Assembly (NCBI GenBank): GCA_024681565.1
Contig: JAILAO010000099.1
Span: 1 to 27,818 of the forward strand
From: Bacteroidales bacterium
Lineage (GTDB): Bacteria > Bacteroidota > Bacteroidia > Bacteroidales > UBA932
Reading direction: 5' to 3'
Length of the DNA stretch: 27,818 nt
Below, piece by piece: positions 6,964 through 15,689 of the stretch. The translations under genes were made by a program, and so were the position numbers. The number at the start of each line of letters is the position of its first letter. The stretch's first letter is position 1. The notes under the pieces were generated by a model. That model was given only the letters and a program-made list of their open reading frames with translations. It did not search any database and was not told the DNA's origin.

Positions 6964-8169
6964 ATGAAAAAAATCCTTACTTGCAAATGGTCATGGCTTT
7001 TCGGAGCTATGCTTTTATCAGTTGCGGCCTTTGCGCAGGGCCGTATGTCCCATGTAAGCGTCGTCCCGGCTCCTGCCCGGGTGGTCTCTCCCGTGATCGA
7101 TGGGACGAAGACGACATTCAGCATCGCCGCTCCGCAGGCAATCCATGTCAGTCTGCACGGCTCCTGGATGAATACCAATGACAACTGTTACGGTCCGCTG
7201 GTCCAGGACACCCAGGTGGGCGTCATCCCGATGACCCGCGGAGAGAACGGCGTCTGGTCCTGCACCATCGAGACACCGGCCCCCGAACTCTGGACCTACA
7301 ACTTCTATATCGACGGCGTATATGTCCCGGATTTCGCCAATCCGCTCATCCAGCGCGACGGCACCCGCCTGCTCAGCATCCTGCTTGTTCCCGGGAAACT
7401 GTCCGAGAACTATGACGGCGCCACGCAGCACGGCAATCTCAACCAGGTCTGGTATGATTCCCCGACACTGGGTTTCGAGCGCCGGATGTATGTGTACACG
7501 CCGTACGGCTATGAAGACAAGGCGAACAAAAAGACCAGGTATCCCGTTCTCTACCTCCTGCACGGAGGCGGCTGCGACGAGGACACCTGGGAGTCGATGG
7601 GACGCGTGACCGCCATCGTGGACAACCTGATCCAGAAAGGGCAGGCGAAGCCGATGATCGTGGTGATGCCCAACGGCAATGCCTCGCAGTCCTGTTCTCC
7701 CTTCCTGCGCATCCCTGCCCCTGACGGAGCTGCGGAATCCGCACGGCAGAACCGCAATCTCTACATCCACTCCCTGGTCAAGGACATCATCCCTTATATC
7801 GAGTCCCACTACCGTGTGGTTCCCAAGCCCGAGTACCGGGCGGTCTCCGGTCTGTCGATGGGCGGCGGGCATACCCTTTCCGTCACGGCCGAGTATCCGG
7901 GCACTTTCGCCTATATCTGCCCGATGGGATGCGGTGGCAACCGGAACGAAGATTTCGTGAAAGGCCTGCAGGGCATCAAGAAAGCCGGTTATAAACTCTA
8001 TTGGCTCGCTGCCGGTACCTCCGATTTCGCTTATCCGGGTGCCAAGGTCCTGGATGAGGTGCTGACCGAGAATGGCATGCAGCATACTTTCTATACAAAG
8101 GACGGCGGCCATACCTGGAGCAACTGGCGTATCTTCCTGAACGAGATGCTTCCCCTGTTATTCAAATAG
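6964..8169 (+). CDS. CE1-type esterase (feruloyl/acyl esterase-like) with N-terminal E-set domain
   Basis: An exported alpha/beta-hydrolase of 401 residues. A signal peptide ends AFA before QGRM (about residue 25). Residues about 40-145 form an immunoglobulin-like E-set domain of the kind in esterase-D/CE1 proteins. The catalytic domain begins near 160. Its nucleophile is Ser298 in the elbow GLSMGG, with Asp354 in GTSDF and His383 in GGHTWSNW completing the triad. HGGG at 200-203 supplies the oxyanion region. CE1 members include feruloyl and acetylxylan esterases; release of ferulate or acetyl groups from pectic side chains is inferred. It is the first gene of the main plus-strand operon, 34 nt after the -7 box, and the GH2 start follows its stop by 9 nt. 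It shares architecture with the esterase at 18612-19769. Confidence 0.93.
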   Translation: MKKILTCKWSWLFGAMLLSVAAFAQGRMSHVSVVPAPARVVSPVIDGTKTTFSIAAPQAIHVSLHGSWMNTNDNCYGPLVQDTQVGVIPMTRGENGVWSCTIETPAPELWTYNFYIDGVYVPDFANPLIQRDGTRLLSILLVPGKLSENYDGATQHGNLNQVWYDSPTLGFERRMYVYTPYGYEDKANKKTRYPVLYLLHGGGCDEDTWESMGRVTAIVDNLIQKGQAKPMIVVMPNGNASQSCSPFLRIPAPDGAAESARQNRNLYIHSLVKDIIPYIESHYRVVPKPEYRAVSGLSMGGGHTLSVTAEYPGTFAYICPMGCGGNRNEDFVKGLQGIKKAGYKLYWLAAGTSDFAYPGAKVLDEVLTENGMQHTFYTKDGGHTWSNWRIFLNEMLPLLFK

Positions 8170-8178
8170 TATAAGTCC

Positions 8179-10650
8179 ATGAAACGGATTCTGACCTCTA
8201 TATGTATATGGGCCGCCGGCATGCTGTCCCTGTCGGCACAGCCTTCCCGGGAGACCGTCAACTTTGACCAGGACTGGCGTTTCGTACAGAAGGATGTGCA
8301 GAATGCCCAGGCTCCCAGATTTTCCGACAACAGCTGGCGCATGCTCGACCTGCCGCACGACTGGAGCATCGAGGGGGAGAACCTCGAGAGCAATCCCGGC
8401 GGCGGGAGCATCGGCTATTTCCCGACGGGGACCGGCTGGTATCGCAAGACCTTCGACGTGCCCGGCTACAGCCGGGACAAACTGTACTCCATCGAGTTCG
8501 ACGGGGTCTATATGAACAGCACCGTCTGGATCAACGGCCATGAACTCGGCACCTGGCCTTACGGCTACGCCAGTTTCTCGTATGATCTCACTCCGTATCT
8601 GAAAGCCTCCGGCAATGTGATTGCCGTCAAGGTGGACAACTCGCAGCAGACGAATTCCCGCTGGTACACCGGGTCGGGCATCTACCGCCACGTCCGCCTG
8701 GTCGCCACCGCGAAGACGCATTTCACGAAGTGGGGCGTTTTCAATTATACGAAGGATATCCGCGACGGCCGCGCGACGGTGGCCGTAGAATCGACTCTTC
8801 TCAACGAGACCCGGGATTTCCTGCGCGCTGCCGTGCGCCAGGTGGTCCTGGATGCGGACGGGCGGGAGGTCGCTTCCGCCGAATGCTCCGTGGACATCCT
8901 CGCCGGTGCCGACACGCCGGTCGCCCAGACACTGACCGTCGAAAATCCCAGGCTGTGGGACCTCGACGACCCTTACCTTTATACGCTTCGCTCGCTCCTT
9001 CTGGTGAACGGGAAGGAGATCGACAGGGTGGAAAGCACCCTGGGCATCCGGACAATCGAGTATGACATCGACAAGGGATTCTTCCTCAACGGCAATCACG
9101 TCAAGATGTATGGCGTCAACGTCCATCATGACGGCGGAGCCGTGGGTGCCGCCGTCCCGGAACGCGTGTGGGAACGCCGGCTCGAGATCCTCAAGAGCGG
9201 CGGATGCAACGCCATCCGTACAGCCCACAACGCCCCTGCGCCCGAGTTCCTCGGCCTGTGCGACAAACTGGGCATGCTGGTCATGGACGAAGCGTTCGAC
9301 CAATGGGTTACGCCGAAGAACAACAACGATTATTTCCAATATTTCGACGAATGGCACGCGCGTGACCTGCATGCGATGGTGGCGCGCGACCGCAACCATC
9401 CGTCGGTGGTGATGTGGAGCATCGGCAATGAGATCAAGGACCAGTATACGGCCGCCGGCCCCGGAATCGCCCGGGAGCTGATCGCCATCTGCCACAAACT
9501 GGATCCGACCCGCCTTGTGACGTCGGGCAACGACGAGATCGCTTCCAATACGCCGGCGACGCCGGAATTCCTTGCCGCATTCGAGAACGACATCGTCGGA
9601 TACAATTATCCCGACCGCTGGCGCGAGCGCAAGGAGCTGATGTACGCCATCGACAAGGCCGAGTTCCCGCAGCGCCGCGTGGTAGGTACGGAAACCGGCG
9701 GCCATGGCGGCACGCGCGGGGTCTACAATATCCCGGGCTTTACTGCCGAGAACGCTCCGGCCGGGAGCGCTTCCTCCGCACCCGTCTGGCGCGGACGCCG
9801 CGGCGGTCTGGTCAGCAGCGGCCTGATCGACGTCGAGCGCCGCTGGGTCTTCAACCGCGCGTATGACTATGTGATCGGCGATTTCATGTGGACCGGCATC
9901 GATTATTACGGCGAGACCCGCTGGCCTTCCCGCGGCGCAGGATCCGGCTACCTGGACAATTGCGGTTTCAAGAAGGACGGATACTGGTTCTTCAAGAGCC
10001 TCTGGTCCGAGGAACCCGTGCTGCATCTGCTGCCCCACTGGAACTGGCGCGGCAATGAAGGCAAGATCATGCAGGTGGTCTGCTATACCAATATGGAAGA
10101 GGTTGAGTTATTCGTCAATGGCAAGTCCTATGGCAAGAAGGCGACCGAGTATCCGCGCCGCGGCGTGGATATCAGCTGGTCCCAGCCGGCTCCGGGCAAA
10201 CATTATGCGACGACCGGGGACCTGCACCTGACCTGGGATGTGGAGTATCAGCCCGGGGAGATCAAGGCCGTCGGCCTGCGTGACGGCAAGACCTATGAGG
10301 AAATCATCCGTACGGCGGGCGACCCGGCGCAGTTGCGGGCCACGGTGGACCGTCCTTCCTTCAAGGCGGAGCCCGGCGATGTGGCGCATATCACCGTGGA
10401 GGTGCTCGATGCGGACGGAAATCTCTGCCCGAATGCGGACAACCTCGTGAAATTCAATGTTACCGGTGCCAGGCTGATCGGTGTGGAGAGCGGAAACATG
10501 TCCGATCTCGGCTCCGTCAAGGCATCCGAACGCAAGGCCTTTTCCGGTATGTGCCTCGGCATCGTGGCCGCGGACAGGCCCGGACAGGTCTCCGTCGAAA
10601 TCACGGCAGACGGTTTGAAACCAAGTACAATCACCTTTACAGCCCAGTAA
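8179..10650 (+). CDS. Glycoside hydrolase family 2 enzyme (beta-galactosidase-like), exported
   Basis: GH2 exo-glycosidase of 823 residues with a type I signal peptide ending LSA before QPSR (residue 20), predicting a periplasmic location. Domains are the sugar-binding domain at about 25-180, an Ig-like domain at 185-295, a TIM barrel from about 298 to 600, and DUF4982-type and further C-terminal beta domains to the end. The acid/base is Glu418 in RDRNHPSVVMWSIGNE and the nucleophile is Glu505 in VGTETGG. It is colinear without gaps with the GH2 at 23681 through about residue 512 and clearly a paralogue. Sitting between a CE1 esterase and a GH53 galactanase, removal of terminal galactose from imported galacto-oligosaccharides is the likely job. 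The GH53 start comes 1 nt after its stop. Confidence 0.94.
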   Translation: MKRILTSICIWAAGMLSLSAQPSRETVNFDQDWRFVQKDVQNAQAPRFSDNSWRMLDLPHDWSIEGENLESNPGGGSIGYFPTGTGWYRKTFDVPGYSRDKLYSIEFDGVYMNSTVWINGHELGTWPYGYASFSYDLTPYLKASGNVIAVKVDNSQQTNSRWYTGSGIYRHVRLVATAKTHFTKWGVFNYTKDIRDGRATVAVESTLLNETRDFLRAAVRQVVLDADGREVASAECSVDILAGADTPVAQTLTVENPRLWDLDDPYLYTLRSLLLVNGKEIDRVESTLGIRTIEYDIDKGFFLNGNHVKMYGVNVHHDGGAVGAAVPERVWERRLEILKSGGCNAIRTAHNAPAPEFLGLCDKLGMLVMDEAFDQWVTPKNNNDYFQYFDEWHARDLHAMVARDRNHPSVVMWSIGNEIKDQYTAAGPGIARELIAICHKLDPTRLVTSGNDEIASNTPATPEFLAAFENDIVGYNYPDRWRERKELMYAIDKAEFPQRRVVGTETGGHGGTRGVYNIPGFTAENAPAGSASSAPVWRGRRGGLVSSGLIDVERRWVFNRAYDYVIGDFMWTGIDYYGETRWPSRGAGSGYLDNCGFKKDGYWFFKSLWSEEPVLHLLPHWNWRGNEGKIMQVVCYTNMEEVELFVNGKSYGKKATEYPRRGVDISWSQPAPGKHYATTGDLHLTWDVEYQPGEIKAVGLRDGKTYEEIIRTAGDPAQLRATVDRPSFKAEPGDVAHITVEVLDADGNLCPNADNLVKFNVTGARLIGVESGNMSDLGSVKASERKAFSGMCLGIVAADRPGQVSVEITADGLKPSTITFTAQ

Positions 10651-10651
10651 T

Positions 10652-12622
10652 ATGAAGAAAAAATTATTGTTTGCAATCGCCGTAGCCCTGGGACTTGCGT
10701 CCGCATACCAGGCCGGAGCACAGCAGACGCCGGATTTCTGCATCGGCGCCGATGTGTCCGAGATTCCAGCCATGGAAGCACGCGGCTCCAAATTCTATGA
10801 TTTGGACGGGACCGAGAAGGACCCGCTCCAGATTATGGCGGACCATGGTTTCAATGTGATCCGGCTCCGCCTCTTCGTCAATCCGGAGGCTCCGCGCGGC
10901 TATTCCCGCGACGGTTTCTGCGGTACGGAAAGCACCATCGCCTTTGCCAAGCGCATCAAGGCGGCCGGAATGCAGTTCGCCCTCAATTTCCATTACAGCG
11001 ACACCTGGGCCGACCCGGACAAACAGTACAAACCTTCCCGTTGGGAGGGACTGACCGGCAAGGCGCTGGAAGACAAACTGTACGAGTACACCAAAGAGAC
11101 CCTGCAGGCTTTTAAGGCGGCCGGAGCAGCGCCCGAGATCGTGCAGGTCGGCAATGAGATCAGCCACGGCATGGTATGGCCGGAAGGCAAAGTGATGGAT
11201 GATGCTACCGAGGAGAACTGGGCGGCCTGTATGGGCCTCTACAAAGCCGGCCAGCGCGCCGTGCACGAAGTGCTCCCGAAGGCGAAACTGCAGATCCACC
11301 TCGCCCTGGGCGGGGAGAATACGCTTTGCCGCGACTTCCTCGACCATATGGTCAAGTACGGAGCCGATTTCGATATTATCGGCCTGTCCTATTATGAGCG
11401 CTGGCACGAGACCTACAATGACATGAAGGCCAACATCTACGACCTGACGGCCCGTTACGGCAAACCGGTGAATATCTGCGAGTACGGTGCCAATGCCGGG
11501 AATATCAAGATCATCAACGATATTGTCCGCGCCACGCCGGAAGGGCTTGGCAACGGTACGATGGCCTGGGCTCCCACCCGCACGCTTTTCCCGCGTGAAG
11601 GACGGGCCGACCGCCAGATTTTCGCCATCTATGAGGGGATCCGGGACCAGTATGCCAATCCGGCCAGACAGCCGCTTTATATGGCTCCCTATAAGCCGAA
11701 GGTAGCCTTTGACGAGCCGATCATCGGAGCGGATATTTCCTGGGTGCCTCAGCAGGAGGCCGCCGGCGTCAAGTTCTCTGACAAGGGTGTGCAGAAGGAT
11801 GTCCTCGAGATTCTCAAAGACCACCATTTCAACTGGATCCGCCTGCGTCTCTTCGTGGATCCGACAGCAGAGAAGGGTTACTCCAAGGACGGGTTCTGCG
11901 GATTGGAGCAGACCCTTGCGATGGCCGCCCGCGTCAAGGCGGCTGGGATGAAGCTCCTGCTCGACTTCCACTACAGCGACACCTGGGCCGATCCCGGCAA
12001 GCAGTTCAAGCCGGCTTCCTGGGACCGCATTTCCGGTTCCGGCCTCGAGGGCCAGGTCTATTCCTATTCGGCCGACGTCATCCGCCGTTTCATCCAGGAA
12101 GGTGTCCGTCCCGACATGGTCCAGGTCGGCAACGAGGTCAACAACGGTATGGTCTGGCCGCAGGGCAAGATCGAGGACGGCAAATACGAGTCCTTTGCTG
12201 TCATGATCCGCTGTGCCAGCGCCGGCGTGCGTTCTGTGGATCCGTCCATTCCGGTCATGATCCACATCGCCTGCGGCGGTCAGAACGAAAAATCCGTCGA
12301 ATTCTTTGACAAGATGCTTGCCCGTGACGTCAAGTTCGACGTGATCGGCCAGTCTTATTATCCGAAATACCACGGCACGTTGGAGCAGCTGACCTTCAAC
12401 ATGAACGACCTGGCGAAGCGTTATGGCAAGCCGGTCATCGTGGTAGAGTATCAGGATTACCGCAAGGAAGTCAACGAGATCGTCAAGGCGATCCCCGGTG
12501 GCTTGGGTGCCGGTACGTTTATCTGGGAGGCGACCAGCCCGATGTGGGGCGGCCTGTTCGACAAGGAAGGCAGAACCACGGACCAGATGCGGATTTTTGA
12601 TGCTTTCTACAATACTCTCTGA
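10652..12622 (+). CDS. Tandem-domain GH53 endo-beta-1,4-galactanase
   Basis: Endo-galactanase cutting the beta-1,4-galactan of pectic arabinogalactan type I. The protein has 656 residues, about twice a single GH53 domain, because it carries two complete copies. A signal peptide ends AGA before QQTP (residue 23). Domain 1 spans about 28-345 and domain 2 about 356-656. Each has the FHYSDTWADP motif (113-122 and 439-448), an acid/base Glu in QVGNE (Glu169, Glu495) and a putative nucleophile (Glu277 in NICEYG, Glu599 in VVEYQ). Domain 2 keeps the GTFIWE segment near the C-terminus; domain 1 has GTMAWAPTRTLF there, so it has diverged at the active-site rim. No lipobox is seen, so export rather than lipid anchoring is predicted. 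It overlaps or nearly abuts its neighbours, indicating one transcript. Confidence 0.94.
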   Translation: MKKKLLFAIAVALGLASAYQAGAQQTPDFCIGADVSEIPAMEARGSKFYDLDGTEKDPLQIMADHGFNVIRLRLFVNPEAPRGYSRDGFCGTESTIAFAKRIKAAGMQFALNFHYSDTWADPDKQYKPSRWEGLTGKALEDKLYEYTKETLQAFKAAGAAPEIVQVGNEISHGMVWPEGKVMDDATEENWAACMGLYKAGQRAVHEVLPKAKLQIHLALGGENTLCRDFLDHMVKYGADFDIIGLSYYERWHETYNDMKANIYDLTARYGKPVNICEYGANAGNIKIINDIVRATPEGLGNGTMAWAPTRTLFPREGRADRQIFAIYEGIRDQYANPARQPLYMAPYKPKVAFDEPIIGADISWVPQQEAAGVKFSDKGVQKDVLEILKDHHFNWIRLRLFVDPTAEKGYSKDGFCGLEQTLAMAARVKAAGMKLLLDFHYSDTWADPGKQFKPASWDRISGSGLEGQVYSYSADVIRRFIQEGVRPDMVQVGNEVNNGMVWPQGKIEDGKYESFAVMIRCASAGVRSVDPSIPVMIHIACGGQNEKSVEFFDKMLARDVKFDVIGQSYYPKYHGTLEQLTFNMNDLAKRYGKPVIVVEYQDYRKEVNEIVKAIPGGLGAGTFIWEATSPMWGGLFDKEGRTTDQMRIFDAFYNTL

Positions 12623-12654
12623 TGTATTCTGATCAAATTCCAAAATCAAATAGT

Positions 12655-15600
12655 ATGAAGAAGCTATCTTTATTCTTTCTGTCCATGACCCTTTTGCTGA
12701 CAGGCAGCATGGGGTTGTATGCGCAGAGTCTGACGCTCAAGGGCGTCGTGGTCGACGGGGGCGGAACCCCCGTGATCGGCGCCGCTTTGTACGAGGAGGG
12801 CCTGCAAAGCCGTGGCGTCACGACTGATGTTGACGGCAATTTCTCCTTGAACGTAAGCAGGAGCAATGCCGAGGTGACGATCGTCTGTCTCGGATATGAG
12901 ACCCGGAAACTGTCCGCGGATTCCGATGAGTTCGCCCGGGGACGCATCGTTTTGACCGATGACCGGATCCAGCTCGAGGATGTCGTCGTCATCGGTTACG
13001 GTACGGTGCGGAAAAGCGATATGACCGGTTCCGTGGCCGCCGTCAAGGCGGAAGAAGTCAACCGCGGCGCCGTTTCTTCCAGTTACGAGTTGCTCCAGGG
13101 CAAAGTGTCCGGTCTGCTCGTGCTGCCGGACGGGACCTTGCGTATGCGCGGTATTTCCTCCCTCAATGCCTCCAACGACCCGCTGATCGTGGTGGACGGT
13201 GTCCCCCTCAGTTCCAACGGTCTCTCTTCCATCAACCCGGATGATATCGATTCTTTCTCCGTTCTCAAAGATGCTTCCTCCGCGGCCATCTACGGTTCCC
13301 GGGCTGCCTCGGGTGTTATCCTCGTGACGACCAAGAAGGCCAGCGCAAGCCGCAAACCGCGGGTGTCCTACAGCGGATCCTTCAGCCTCCGGCACTATAT
13401 CGGCCGGGAGGATGTGATGGAAGCGGGCGAATACCGCGATTTCATCCATGAGCTGTACGCCGACCGTCCCGGTTCGCTGGCTGCCGCCGAAGCCCTGATG
13501 GGGGATGCCAATACGGATTGGATCAGCCTCGTGACCAAGATGGGACAGAGCTCCACCCACAACCTGAGCGTAAGCGGAACGGGATTCAAGGGCCATCTGC
13601 CATACCGTGTCTCGTTGGGCTATGTCCAGCGCCAGGGGACGACCCTCGGCTCCTGGAGCCACCGTCCGACCGTCAGCGCCACGCTGACCCCGACCTTCCT
13701 GGACGAGCATCTGCGGATTACGCTCAATGCCAAGATCAACACTTCCTTCTCCGACTGGGGCAGCGCCAGCTATGGCTCCGCTGCGGGATTCAACCCGACC
13801 CTCCCGGTATACTTCACCAATCCGGACGGATCGATCGATGAGGAGACCAACTATGGTTATTATATCGTCTCGACGGGCCGTGGTGACGAGCTCATCCCGG
13901 GCGCCGGTGCCGCGACGAACCCGATGCAGTACCAGACCAGTCTGCAGAAACCGCGCAACCTGGGCTGGACGCTCAGCAGCGTGATCAACTACAAGGTCCA
14001 CGGACTGGAGGACCTGCAGTTCAACCTCCGCCTGAGCACGGACCGCCGTTCCAACAGCAACTGGAGCCGCAGCAAACCCGGCTATTGGGGACTGATCAAT
14101 GATACCAATGCACCGAAAGTCGGCCTCTATACGCTCAGCGACGGTTTCAACAAGAACGACATGCTGGAGTTCTTCGCCAACTACAACCATGATTTCGGCG
14201 GCCACCGCATCGATGCGATGGCGGGTTACTCCTACGAGCATTTCTATTACTTCAATCACAACGAGCAGCATTACAACGACGACTATGTCAATGAGGCCAA
14301 AGGCATCGATGTGAAGAAAGACGACCTCTTCGGCTCCATTTACAAACACGGAGAGGAACATTTCCTCGTTTCCTTCTACGGCCGCCTGAATTACTCCTAC
14401 AAGGGCCGTTACCTGGTGACCTTCACCCTCCGTAACGACGGCTCTTCCCGTTTCGCTCCGCAGAAGCGCTGGGGTCTGTTCCCCTCCGCGGCTTTTGCCT
14501 GGAACATCAAGGAGGAATCGTTCCTGAAGGACGTCCGCAACGTGGACGAACTCAAGCTCCGGATCGGCTGGGGTGTGACCGGTCAGGAGAGCGGTATTGC
14601 CAATTATTCCTATATTGCCAATTACAAGCTCTCTACCGGCACGACGGACAAGTATAGCATGGGCTCCGACGGGCGCGTTTTCAACCTCACGCCCCAGGCA
14701 TATGATCCCAACATCAAATGGGAGGAGACCATTACGTCCAACATCGGTCTGGATTTCAGCTTCGGCAAGGACCTGGTCTCCGGTAATCTCGATTTCTATA
14801 AAAAGGATACGAAGGACCTGTTGAACACCGTGCTCATCCCGATGGGCGCCAACTTCTCCAACGAACTTCTTACCAATATCGGAAGCATGTCCAACAAGGG
14901 TGTGGAACTCGGCCTCAATTTCAACCCGATCCGCAACCGGATCCACGGCCTGAGCATCGGCATGAACTTCACGTTCCAGGATACGAAGTTCACCAAGCTG
15001 ACGGTGGGCGATGAGAGCGTCAACGAGGATTACTACATCCAGACGGGCGGTATCGGTGTCGGTACCGGCGGTTATTCCCAGCAGCACCGCGTGGGTTACG
15101 CTCCCCGTACCTTCTTCCTGTACCAGCAGGCGTATGACAATGCCGGCAAACCGATCCAGAATGCCTTCGTGGACCGCGACGGTGACGGAATGATCACGGA
15201 CGGAGACCGTTACCTCTCGGGCAAGAGTCCGCTTCCCAGCTTCTTCTACGGCCTCCGGATGAAGTACAGCTACAAGAACTGGGACTTCGGTTTCAACGCC
15301 CACGGCTCCGCCGGCAACTGGGCGTTCTGGAACTACCACCAGAACAATTCCACCGTAGCCAATGACTGGATCAACTACAGTGCGATGCACAACTACCGCA
15401 AGGTGGTCAACGTGACCGGCTGGACCAACACCAACAGCATCGCGCAGAGCTATTCCGATTACTTCCTTCACGATGCCTCCTTCTTCAAGATCGACGACGT
15501 GAACATCGGTTACACTTTCCCGAAGGTGTTCGGCAACGGCAGACTGCGTCTCGCCCTGACGGCCAACAACCTGGTACTGATCACCAAGTATCCCGGCGTA

Positions 15601-15687
15601 GACCCGGAAATCGGCTACGATGGTATCGACGGCAGCGGTACACCCCGGACCCGGTCCTACACCCTCCGTGTGAATCTTAACTTCTAA
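12655..15687 (+). CDS. SusC/RagA-family TonB-dependent outer-membrane transporter
   Basis: The active porin of a SusCD glycan importer, 1010 residues from the ATG at 12655, normal for the family. The signal peptide ends LYA before QSLT (residue 23). A carboxypeptidase-regulatory-like domain at about 25-102 precedes the plug (about 108-228), which has the family signatures DVVVIGYGT, PLIVVDGVP and DASSAAIYGSRAASGVILVTTKK. The rest is a beta-barrel that contains a DRDGDGMITDGDRY segment near 841 and ends in the aromatic RVNLNF. An ATG at 12622 overlaps the GH53 stop but adds an uncharged leader before the real signal peptide, so it was not used. The segment between KVSGLLV and RMRGISS is shorter than in many SusC plugs. 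It should import galacto-oligosaccharides together with the SusD and SusE-like proteins that follow. Confidence 0.96.
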   Translation: MKKLSLFFLSMTLLLTGSMGLYAQSLTLKGVVVDGGGTPVIGAALYEEGLQSRGVTTDVDGNFSLNVSRSNAEVTIVCLGYETRKLSADSDEFARGRIVLTDDRIQLEDVVVIGYGTVRKSDMTGSVAAVKAEEVNRGAVSSSYELLQGKVSGLLVLPDGTLRMRGISSLNASNDPLIVVDGVPLSSNGLSSINPDDIDSFSVLKDASSAAIYGSRAASGVILVTTKKASASRKPRVSYSGSFSLRHYIGREDVMEAGEYRDFIHELYADRPGSLAAAEALMGDANTDWISLVTKMGQSSTHNLSVSGTGFKGHLPYRVSLGYVQRQGTTLGSWSHRPTVSATLTPTFLDEHLRITLNAKINTSFSDWGSASYGSAAGFNPTLPVYFTNPDGSIDEETNYGYYIVSTGRGDELIPGAGAATNPMQYQTSLQKPRNLGWTLSSVINYKVHGLEDLQFNLRLSTDRRSNSNWSRSKPGYWGLINDTNAPKVGLYTLSDGFNKNDMLEFFANYNHDFGGHRIDAMAGYSYEHFYYFNHNEQHYNDDYVNEAKGIDVKKDDLFGSIYKHGEEHFLVSFYGRLNYSYKGRYLVTFTLRNDGSSRFAPQKRWGLFPSAAFAWNIKEESFLKDVRNVDELKLRIGWGVTGQESGIANYSYIANYKLSTGTTDKYSMGSDGRVFNLTPQAYDPNIKWEETITSNIGLDFSFGKDLVSGNLDFYKKDTKDLLNTVLIPMGANFSNELLTNIGSMSNKGVELGLNFNPIRNRIHGLSIGMNFTFQDTKFTKLTVGDESVNEDYYIQTGGIGVGTGGYSQQHRVGYAPRTFFLYQQAYDNAGKPIQNAFVDRDGDGMITDGDRYLSGKSPLPSFFYGLRMKYSYKNWDFGFNAHGSAGNWAFWNYHQNNSTVANDWINYSAMHNYRKVVNVTGWTNTNSIAQSYSDYFLHDASFFKIDDVNIGYTFPKVFGNGRLRLALTANNLVLITKYPGVDPEIGYDGIDGSGTPRTRSYTLRVNLNF

Positions 15688-15689
15688 TT

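Noticed and set aside
12622..12654. Alternative SusC start overlapping the GH53 stop
   Set aside because: It places 11 extra residues before a complete signal peptide that starts at 12655.
12670..15471. Open frame of more than 900 codons antisense to SusC
   Set aside because: Opposite to a fully recognisable SusC gene; low-complexity composition and no domain pattern.
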